64,000 nucleotides of DNA from Nymphaea colorata (taxonomy: Eukaryota > Streptophyta > Magnoliopsida > Nymphaeales > Nymphaeaceae), in the NCBI RefSeq assembly GCF_008831285.2, contig NC_045143.1, forward strand, positions 3,791,503 through 3,855,502, in the 5' to 3' direction. The notes under the pieces were generated by a model, which was given only the letters and a program-made list of their open reading frames with translations, was not told where the DNA came from and searched no databases. The translations under genes were made by a program, and so were the position numbers. This document shows, piece by piece, positions 23,980 to 35,100 of this stretch; position 1 is the stretch's first letter, and the number at the start of each line of letters is the position of its first letter.

Positions 23980-24710
23980 TTAAGCTGTTACAATGTTGCA
24001 TATAAAGCTACCACACTGAGAACTTTATTTTGTGTTCCATCATCCAAAAACATGTCATCCATATCAGGAAATTGTCTTTCACCATCATAGAAAGGAAATT
24101 GGCCTTGTTAAGTTCCGTTCAGACTCTGGCCCCATTCAGTTTTTACTGAATTCGATTAACTAGATTCTATATAATTGGATTTGCATCCCAAACTCTATTT
24201 TTAAACAAAAAATGAACTTTTATTTGTAATTCGATCAGATCTTTATATCAAGAACGGGTTCATAGTCAACTACGAAACTGCATATGGATTAGTAATTAAG
24301 CTCAAGGCATCTTTACATTTGCTTGATCCATCGCACTTCGTTTATTTTCAAGCTCTTTTTTCTTCTCGCTTCTTGCTAATAAAATATGTTGCCAGATTTG
24401 GACATGGGAGAATCATTTCCATGCGTATAATGGGCCTACGTAGTGACAAATGCAACATGGCCAGTGGCCACCACGTCTACAAGCATACTTGAAAAAACTT
24501 CACTAGATATCAATGGGGACACAGCAAAAATGTATTAAAAAAATCTATTAACGATGATGGGGTTATTCAAATTAACATGATAATAACAGTGACGTTTTAG
24601 CCGTTTAAAATTTGTGACCAAGACTGCTACATAAAGCGACGCCAGACTCCTGTCTGGAATATATTTTAAGAGCTAAAGTCACAGGTCGTGTTGTCCCATA
24701 CATAACATGG

Positions 24711-24712
<2 letters not shown>

Positions 24713-24797
<85 letters not shown>
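24713..24797. repeat. (TA)n microsatellite, ~85 bp
   Basis: Uninterrupted TA dinucleotide tract, the longest in the window. It lies a few hundred bases beyond the end of the segmental duplication. Confidence 0.98.
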
Positions 24798-24798
<1 letters not shown>

Positions 24799-25911
24799 CT
24801 GAAGTACAATGCAAGCTCCAACCTTGGTACAACCTAAGCAGTCTTGGAACCTAAGATGTAGAAGTGATAGGTCAATAGATTCAGATTCAAAACCACGACT
24901 GCCCGCTCAGAGAGGCAAAACCCACTTTGAGTCTAATAGAAGGTAAAATGGTGAAAGGTTCAACGCAATGCTCCTTTTTCTTTTTAAAATCAACCAACCC
25001 TATCAATAAATTATGGTTGTGCTTTCTCCCGAAGACACCGTACTTGGTTCTTGAAAAAATGGGGCAAGTGGAAGCGAGAGGCTCTAATTTTTTACTTTTT
25101 AATCCGATACCGTCGTCTTCCGCCTTGTGGTTCCTTATTTCAATGTTCTCATTGATCATCATGCTTAGCATTAATACCATTTCAATCGTACAAAGTCTCT
25201 CTCTCTCTCCCCCTCCCTCTCTCTTGCTACTTGTTTACCTTAACGAGTTGTGTGAATAGATCTCAAGCTTGTTTATAAGCGGGCCTAAGCATTTCTAGAG
25301 ACCGTCACTAACCCTTGGCAAAGCTTGAGCAAGTTCATGAAATATCCTCACATTAAAGTTATATAGGTTGGCATTTGTATGATTAAACAGTCTTGAACTT
25401 GGGCTGCTTAGCCAAAGCCTGTCCAAGCTCAAACGGGTAGTACAACCAGGCAATAACGTGACTCAGGATCCGAGATTTGAATCTCATGGTCATTATCGCG
25501 CCAGAGTGTGTTACTTTAGTGAAATACAAACAATCGTAAGTGCAACATTCTGAATTAAATGACTTAGTATAAGTCCACTCAAGCCTCACATGCGAGAATC
25601 TTGGAGGATTAAGGGTAATACCCTTAAACGGGACCAAGTAGCTTGCAAGGCGAAATGGGGGCTCATAAGGGGTTCACCTCTCGAGTCAGCAAGTGTCCTG
25701 TGTTTGAAGGAAACCTTGCTCTCAGAAAAAATAAAGAAATAGACACAAATAAACCATTGCCCCATAACTGGTGCCATTTTCTGATTTTCTGTGGAACAGA
25801 TGAATGTCAATGTATGCACCACTGATACAACTGGAAATCAGATTCTCAGCTATGAAGCTGCCCATCTGATCACTCACGAAAAAGACCAATACAATCGAAC
25901 CATACACGTGA

Positions 25912-26624
25912 TTACCGGGCATCAGAATCCTCATACATTTTCAGCGACTGATAATCATTTTTGAAGGCCAACTGACAAGCTAAAGCAAGATGATCGCTGC
26001 CCCATTTCTGCAATAATTTAAATCAATATAGCAATACATGTCCACAACAAATCAAAATCAGTTGACGTTTCAAAAAGAAAGCCGGTACCTTCAACATGCA
26101 CAGCAACAAGAACAGATAAAAAAATATAAACTTTAAACTGTAATATTTTAACACAAGTTTTTATAAAAAAAAAATTATAAACTTTGAACTGTAATATTTT
26201 AACACGAGTTTTTATCAAAGCACTTAGCAAATGCACTTGAAGCCACCTTTTCAGGAGAGGAATTGGACAAAAGCAGCATGTACACGTAAAGCCAGAGGTA
26301 ACAAAATATGGATGAGGGACAAGAACATGATGCAGAGCAGGGTATGAACCACAGTACGTATACACCGGCAGACACTGAAATAGAACATGTATCTCAGAAT
26401 AACAGGATAGCAATTGCTTTAATGTAATTGCATTAAAACAACTGTACAAATATTCAAACTAAAGACACCAAATAATCAAACTAAACTGAAAAGTAAAGTA
26501 TATAGCACTACTAATAGAAAAGTATAAGCTACGTCACACGGGTATGGGTACAGATTTTAGTATGGGAATTGGTATGGGTACTGGTGCAAAGAAATTTTCC
26601 AGAATTTGTGTACGGAAACAAAGC

Positions 26625-26661
<37 letters not shown>

Positions 26662-29600
26662 TTTAGCTAAATAAACACATGAATTTATTGTTTATATCCA
26701 TAAAAAATATATTACTGAACAAAAAATACTAAAATATACTCAAAAGGTAAAACAAAAAAATATAAAAATTAAGGCTGCAATCGAACCCGTGTGTGCACCG
26801 CCTTTTCAGGTGCACCCACCTTTCATGAAGTAAAAGTAAACATCTATTAAGAAATCAAAGTTTATAAAAGGATATAGGCAAAGTAACACAGATCATTTAT
26901 GGGGTATGATCACTCACGAACTGTCCAAATCTCATGTCGTCTCGAAAAAGAAAGATATACCTAGGAAAGTGTCAACTTGACACAGCCGTGGCTCTATAAA
27001 TAGAATAAAATAAAATAAAATGGTCAAGAGGGTTATTGGTGGATGTAGAGGATGAAAGATCACGTACATGTGTTGGGAATCCTCTAGTTCTTTGTAGAAT
27101 ATGTTTCGGCAATGTACCTAGCACTTTGATGGTCTGAAGACCTTCTGACCGCCTGCAAACAAACAAGAACTTATATTAACTCACATTTGAATTACCAAAA
27201 TCACAACCCATCACATGTATGAACTATGAACTACAATAGGGACGAAATGTATCTTAAGCACAAGAGACAAGGACTTGAAAGATACTTTTGAGGCAACAAC
27301 CATGCAATATTTGATTACTGAAAATCCATGTATCTAAAACACATATCACAGACAATTACCTCATAAAATTTCTGCAACATTAGTTAAATAAATGACCAAG
27401 ATCAACAATGAAGAAGCTATTTGATTTCCAAAAACTGGTTTGATTAGTTATTTTTGTAACAAATAGAAACAAATAATAGAGATAACATACCATATGTAGT
27501 CAACTGTGCCCATGAACCTTCTATTATAGCTGGTAACCTCGGGCTCCCTGCTTAAACCCCTTGTTCCAGAGAAATCCTATAAAGTACAGCAAAAAGTTCC
27601 AACAATTGACATAGCAGCCAAACAATTAAATCAAACATCTCAAGAGTTAAATGCTGGCCATTAAATCCATGAAAATGAAAATAAAACAAAATAACCATGA
27701 AATTTTTATTCCACCCAGGCAGTGTTTGATATTTTCTTGTTAAGTACTCCCACTCTCAGCACATCAACCCTAGAGACAAAGTCTTCCACATTCACCAAGT
27801 TAAAGGACATGCACAGTTCATCTAGGTAGCATGGGGTGTTCCTATTCACACTTCTAGCTAGGCAAATCAGAAAAATATGAAATAGATCTTTGAGAGAAAT
27901 GAACCATGTCACATGGGTGTGGAGTCCGGGTACGGGTGCCGCTGTGGGATGCAGCAAGTTCCAAAAGAAATTGGGTGCGAGTGCCGCGAGAGCATATATA
28001 TATATTATTTGTTATATAAGTAATTTTATTTGTCTATATTTTTAAACTTTTTTTTATCAAGGTTACCTTAATCTCATCAAAATTCAAAATTTGATGAAAT
28101 AAAATAAGGGGGAGAGAGGAGGGAAAGATAGGAGAAGAAAAACCCAGCCCGAGACGGGCCGGATGGACTGGCCAGGGTCAGCCCGGCCCCAGCCCGTTCC
28201 AGCCCGTTAAGAGGTAACCCTCTCGCAGCCTTGCCCCCCATTGATCCTCCCCTCCTCAAATCTGCGCATCTCTGCCTCTCCACCACAGGTAACCATCTCT
28301 CTCTATCTCTCTCTCTCGTAGTTGTTCGTCTGCCATGAAAGAGCAGCCATTTAATGTGCAGATCTGTGAAGACGAAGGAGTTTGAAGGATGCAACACTCG
28401 AACACGCCGTGGGCGAACATCCCCTTTCCTGCACGCACCTTTCCGAAAGTCAAGACAGACGGTGCCGGAATAGCTGAACTGCCGGGGATCGCGACGCGGC
28501 GCCTTTTCCCCCGGATGGGCAAAAGGGCAGTCAGTGCAATTGTGGCTCCGGGCTTGGGTACCATAGTTTGCGCATCCGTGTGACTCAGGAAAGGAATTAA
28601 AATTTGAAAACAACCCAAGTATCACCAAACAAACATGCACTTACAGAATTTCATCTAGAGAATAAGATTCTAGCAATTCATGTCAATAGTTCCATGTTGA
28701 CATCACATTTAAAAAAGTTCTGTTTAAAGTCTACAAACATTACCATGAATAATGCCAGATCAGACCAGTTATATGGAAGATAAGATGACGAACCATGTTT
28801 AAAGATATAAAACTGTAAAAGTAATACCTTCACTTCAGTGTAAACACTCCTTAGTTGCAGCTGGTGTTCGGCACAAGGGCACTCAGCATTCCCAGTTGCT
28901 GCTTCTATTTCTGTTGAACTCCATATGTGTGGATCATAGTCTTTCTTTACTGCATCATCACCATGACCAGTAGGGATAAAAGGTTCTCCCTGAGATGTTA
29001 CTTCCAAGGAGCGCAGCCTTGAATCAAGTGAAGAAGTCAGACCATCCATTATGAAGTCAATTTCTCCATCTCCACTGACAATGTTATCCACTGAGGAAGA
29101 TGAATTGGTAACAGTTGTACATGCTGACACTTCTGACCTTTCTAAGTATAACTCCTCATATTCTGCATTCCTCTCGCAAGATTGTTCTGATTCTTGTAAG
29201 AGATCTGCTGCATTTCTAGGATTTGATGTCAGTTCCAAACTACAGGATGCATCAGAAGTAGAGACGTAATCAACAGAACTAGAATGGAGATCCAATACAG
29301 CCTCATGTACTTCCTGATCACAACCACTCAGCCTAGTGTCACACAGTTCAGTTGATTCCCCAAAAATTGGCATGTCGGCATTCTGCTTGATGAAGTTTGT
29401 CATGAAATCAGACTCCAAGACAGAGGAATTCTCACACTTAACATGTGTCTTCTCCTGCATAGCCTCAGATTCTCTGTCCCTTGGGCCAGCATTGTCAACG
29501 CTTTCTATTTTCTCAACCAATCCAAAAGAAAGGTCAGTCATTTGCTGGACGCTTGGAGTAGAAGAATTAAACGACCTAGGACTGCGACTAATCTCTGGAC

Positions 29601-32050
29601 AAAGAAATACAGAAAATTTGTCAACTAGACGAACAACAATGCATATTTGAAATTGTCAAGAAAAGGAAAACTCATAGTTAGCTACAAAACTAGCATAAAG
29701 AACGGAAATACATAAATAGCATGTGACATTTTATTAACAAAAAATTTGGACCAGGAGAAAAACTAACAAAAAACAGAGCCTTATTGAAGTTCATGATCTT
29801 GATCTCTAGTGAACTACTAAGTGTCCATTCCTGGTGTAATCCCATGGATATGCTTACTCATTTACATATTTAAAGCAATGTTTCTGCACTTACGTGTTGA
29901 ACCTAAACCAGCCTCGGGCCCTTCTTTGTCTTCTAAAGAGCTCAAGCTTAGGTCCTGCATGCCGATATCCGTATCTAACAATATATTCCTGGGATCAGCC
30001 ATCTCAGATGTAGCTTCCAAACTCTGACATGGTTCCTCTGATTTCCCTACATCATTCAGTGGTAACTTTTCACCCTCAATCTTCAGTTCCACAGAACACA
30101 GATTGACATGATCATCCTTATCATGCATTGCAGCAGGTATAACATCTGCAGTATCAGGCGCTGCATTTATTCGTTCGTTTTCTGATAAACAACCTAGTGA
30201 AGATGCATGTCTGATGTTACTCTCTATAGGCTGATTACATATTTCTTTCATATAGGACAAATTCCCAGCTGTTGGTCCACTGCCTTGGATATAAGGTGAA
30301 GCTTGTGACCTGCTCCAAGTGAGGACTGTCATTTTAAGAGTGTTTCTCTAAAAAACTAGGAGCCTTTTCAGTGACTCGGGTTTAACCTGTGCAGATCCCG
30401 ATTGTAATCTAAAACTGGTAGACCAACATGAGCTGAGTATTGCCCAGATATCTCCTTCCTGGAAAGTCCAGACAATTCTAACTGCACCGAAAATTATGAT
30501 TAGGAGATGGAGCACACGATACTCTATCTGCCTCTAAATGAAGTAACATAATGAGAACCAAGCATTTTACCTTCTGCTGAGAAATGAACTTGTATAATGG
30601 ACTCTGGAAAATGTACAAACCATTAAAAAATAAAATCCCACATTACAACCACAAGCTAGTATAATAATATATGATATTTCATAGATTTAAGGAAGCATAT
30701 TGTTGTTGCCTCAGGAGTGCAGTTGAAATCGCCACATACGACAACAGGAGCATCATCCCAGAGCCTTGACACAACGTGTGCACGATTTAGCAACACCCTA
30801 ACCTAACAACATGGAGAAAAAATGTCAGTGTCCTGTGACTCTCACAGAGCATCCCTCGAAGAAACAATTTGTAGCTGGGTCCAGAAATCAGGGAATACTG
30901 GAAGCTCTTGAACTGGGCATTCATACACTATTCATCATATTTTTAGCAAATGCCAAACATTTCAAGCAGCTAACTTCTTAGACCACCATGCCTAGTAAAC
31001 CCTAAAGCCCAAAAATCAGTAGTGAGGCTAGATCAAAGATTCCGCTTGATTTAAGCACAATCCTGCAGTACAAAATTTTGCAGTGCCCACCCTGAACCGT
31101 ACGTAGTGCCCAACCCCCACTCCCCCCCCCCCCCCACCACACAAAAACAAAACCCCACAAAAAAAGAAAAAAAAAAGAAAAACTCTTTAAGCACTATTAA
31201 AAAGAAGGCTTTTGTTTACAGTAATTCCACTCTTATTGTTTAATTCCAAATTTGGTCTTGTTAAAGTGGACTTTTAAATCCGTTTTCTCCTTGACCATTA
31301 CAAACCATCATTTATGTTTATTTTCCCTTAGGGGCATCACATAAGCCATCAATTTTACCCTTATTGGGAAAATATGGGGCATGCTCAACCGCAAAAACTT
31401 TAACAGGGTAGCTCAGTGATGCCTTTTCCACAAATCTAACTGTACAGGTGTGATCTCCATGTTTGTAAACCTACATATGGAAAATGAACAATAATAACAA
31501 TCTTGTAAACATAGAGATTTCCTCCATGACACATAATTCAGGTGCCAAGCATGAGACACGCACTTACAAACTTCTGTAATTGCCAATGGTGGTCTCATCT
31601 TTATTCCACACTATATATGCATGTGCAAGATTATGTTGTCTTGAGTAATCTATAATCTAGAGACATAAAACCTACTATATGAGTTGTAAAGAAGCCAGCT
31701 CTGTACTAGTTTGACAATTCAAGCAAAAGACACCACCATGATAGCATAACTAATGCAAGGTTCTTATGAAATAATAATTTCACAACTTCCACAAAAATTG
31801 GTAGACAAGATTCTGGGTGTCTGTCTGGATATTCAAGCATAACTGGGGACATGCATAACTAAAGCAGGGCACATACATACACACAGTGTATATATATATA
31901 TATATATATATATACACTATGTGTGTATGTATGTAAGAGGGGGAAATCCTCACCATCCAATTATAGATGACCAATGCATGTGCTGTGAGAGGCCAGATGA
32001 TTTATCCGGCCAAACCCGGATGGAGAAATCCAAGGGTCCTATATAAATAA

Positions 32051-32112
<62 letters not shown>

Positions 32113-35100
32113 ATGACAAGAGACAAACATGATTTATTATATCATTATATATATGATCCATAAAATATCTCTTTCCACTATTCTCAACCCAAGACTTCTC
32201 CAAATCTTGACTTTGCTTTCCTTTTATTGCAAAGGGTCCCATAGAGGCTACATTAGGTGATTAACCCAACCTACAGAAAGTTTATCTACAACTTATAAGT
32301 TACAATATGCCGAGGGGTTTAAAAGCAAAAGCAAAAAAAAAGTACAGAAGGAGAGGAGCTATCTTGGTCTCAAGAGAACAAGTCAATAAGTCGGACCGAA
32401 AAATTGAGTGCCTAAAGTTCAGGCGTCTAGGGATCCAAAACCCCTTTTATTCCCATCAAGGAGCAAAGCTAACGTTTCCAGATTTCAGTGATAACCAATC
32501 CATATACACATCCAACATTAGCACATGGAGGGTTGTCGTATACAAATACATAACTAAGCACCTTTATCAGAATGCTCAAAACTTACAGATTTAAGAGCTT
32601 GGCAGGTATATTAGCTATTCATGACATACTCTTCTCAATAAGCCTAAAAAATTTTACTAAATTATTTATTTACTTATAGCATGAGAATATGTTATCAGAA
32701 CTGTCTCTCTCCCTAGACATCAGCAGGCTTATAGTGTCACATGCTAAGAACTAACAAAGTGCAAATTTTACACTTCGAAGCAGTAACTTACAGGATCATT
32801 GTTAAGAAAATAATTCATAGAAAACATTGCATTACCGAGGAGGAGAAAGCTTGTGCCATCACACCTAATCCAGCTGAGTATATTCATGATCACAAATCTG
32901 AATGTCCACTCATATCCCATAACCAAAAGAAAATGCCTAGAAAATGTTTGTATCTAAGAGAGAACCCTCATGTCATATTCCCTTTAAATATACATTTTCA
33001 TTCAACAAAGAATAACAAGTCTCAAGCATTTAAGTTACTGAGAAAGGAATACCAGAAAACCTTCAAGAGAAGTCCAATATAGCTGGCTGATAGAATTTAT
33101 TTGAATTAAGGATGCTTAAATTCATAAACCAAATGATGCTTTTTTGTACCTGCCCTAACTTAATTTCTCCACGATTGGGATTGTAATGAACATGGATGTT
33201 GCAGACCACGAGTCTCTTTGGCTTCTTTGCCCAGTGAAAGCTGCAAAAAAATCAGCAATTGAAAACTGCACCTAATATTTCATTTCTTTTCTACAACTTG
33301 CATGCTTGCAAAATAACTGCACTACAAAGAACAGGTTCAGCAATTTGATACAGAGTCTAAACGAAGCAAAGAACTACAACAAAAAGAAAGTACAGGGCAA
33401 AAAAGAGCTTATCTGCTAACTAGATTGCACAAAGTTCTAATCTTTAACCATCTGATATTGCCCACTTGAGCAGACAATGGCCGTTTAATATAGCAAAGGT
33501 TCATGTCTTATACCTAATGACACAATTTTTACTAAGATCTAGAATGATATAGTAGCTTTAAATAATTACTAGGAAAATAAATTCAGGCAAAAATTCTGAA
33601 ATTAGAGTTAAAAGAATACTGAAAGATATGTAGACACCTGGCAGATGAGGATCCTGATCCAATTTCAGCTTGACTTTGACTCTTAGACTGGCAAAGGCAC
33701 AAAAGCGACATCAGGAAAAGTAACCAACACATAATGAAAAGAAAGTTGAGAGAAAATAAGACCACAATCAGAGCATCAAGAAACAGCCACCAAAGATGGA
33801 GGCACTATAAAAAAATTGTCTCCATGATTCATGGAACATTAAGTGCATGAACTAGAGATAATAACAGTAGATGGGTGGACCACACGATTCAAACAAAAGC
33901 ACAACATATCTCCAAGAACAAAATCGGGTTGCTAGATTGTCACAGGCTGCAACACAGGGAAATGTAAGTGCACACTCTAGAGAAAATAAAAAATATGTAG
34001 ATGAAGTGAAACTATCAAAGTTCCAACAAAAGCAAAATATACCTCCAAGACACAGATCTGTGCAACATTGTCTCGAAGGCCAAGCTGATTAAATTCAATA
34101 TTCTCCTCATGAGCTAAAACAAACCTACAGTGAAGATTACATTCATAACCATATGAAGAAGAGGGTGACACTACAATTGCAAAGATACAAGCTCTTATTT
34201 GGTTGCAACTTAGGAATCAATGGAGTAGTCAAAATAGGAAGATATTGCAGGAAGCATGCAGAACTTAGAAATCCAATATTTTCAAAAAAGGAAGATATTG
34301 AAGGAAGCATGCAGAACTTAGAACTCCAATTTTTTTAAAGCCTTGTTTAACCTCATAATGATACTAAATTTGGTTTTTGATCGTTCAAAAGCTAGCAAAT
34401 GATTGTTTTCTTGGAAGGAATTGGCTTTCAGCAATAGTCTGAAAGTCAACAAAAGGTGTAATAGCTTGAAGCATTTGTTTAAGCTAAAACATTCAAAATG
34501 ATCAGCTAGACAATAGATTATTACTATGGTCATGCTATGCTACCAGTAACTTATGGTTGTCTGCCACCACAAATTATGGTGATATATGGTACCACAATTA
34601 CCAAGGGATTAAAAGAAAATTATGGCAGTATGCCTTTGACTTGCAAAATCTGACCTTGGAAAAGAGAAACAACCCATGTGATGTTTAACATAATTCATCT
34701 ACTAATTTGATAAATTGGGACGATCATGATTATCGAGATTGCTCTTGAACCCACATAATGTTCATTAAACAGTTACTGTAAATCAATAACTATCAAACAT
34801 GTATATGCAATTACATTTAACCCTGTGTATGTCTTTGTGGCAGAGCATATGCTAGAGCCTAGCACAACAGAAAGAGACAGACAGAAAGAGGGAGAGGGAG
34901 GGATTGCCAACTTTCCTCTGGCTCAGGAAAGTGGAGCGGGAAAAAAAAAATCATTGAGCTTAGGGTTGGAAATGGACCAGGTACAAAACAGCATTAGGCG
35001 ACAAAGCAGAAACACATCAGGTACATTAGAAATTAGTAATACACTAAAACTATATCCAGAGCACTTGCAACCCTAGTTGAGTTGGATTGAGCAAGCTGCA

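Larger units (their letters stand above)
14762..24355. repeat. Segmental duplication, copy A (intact NTT plus 5' flank)
   Basis: This segment aligns in direct orientation with about 40880-49786. Homology begins inside the NTT last exon (near 14762), covers all introns and the 5' flank, and ends near 24355 at TTATTTTCAA. Exon 1 of the two copies differs by 15 amino acids. Copy A holds sequence absent from copy B (15123-15638, 20241-about 23088, about 23119-23450). Copy B holds a 3-kb transposon absent here. Two MITEs are shared, so they predate the duplication. Confidence 0.93.
18390..25911. other. Long intergenic region between NTT and CCR4-6, repeat-rich
   Basis: About 7.5 kb with no supported gene. 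Positions 18390-24355 are the 5' flank of NTT and part of the segmental duplication, with two MITEs and a 59-bp direct duplication (units from about 22951 and 23010). Positions 20241-23088 occur only in this copy. A short (TA)n lies at 21466-21487 and a long one at 24713-24797. Positions 24800-25900 hold a CT-rich tract (about 25195-25225) and repeat-like sequence. The final ~100 bp should be CCR4-6 3' UTR. Confidence 0.5.

Noticed and set aside
24605-24832. 75-residue open frame with a long Tyr-Ile run
   Set aside because: It is a translation of the (TA)n microsatellite; the same applies to similar frames at 6335-6658, 31780-31974 and 62270-62455.
25460-25500. tRNA B-box-like GATTTGAATCTC, possible SINE
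   Set aside because: No convincing A box, no poly-A tail or target duplication seen; the surrounding sequence is repeat-like but unclassified.
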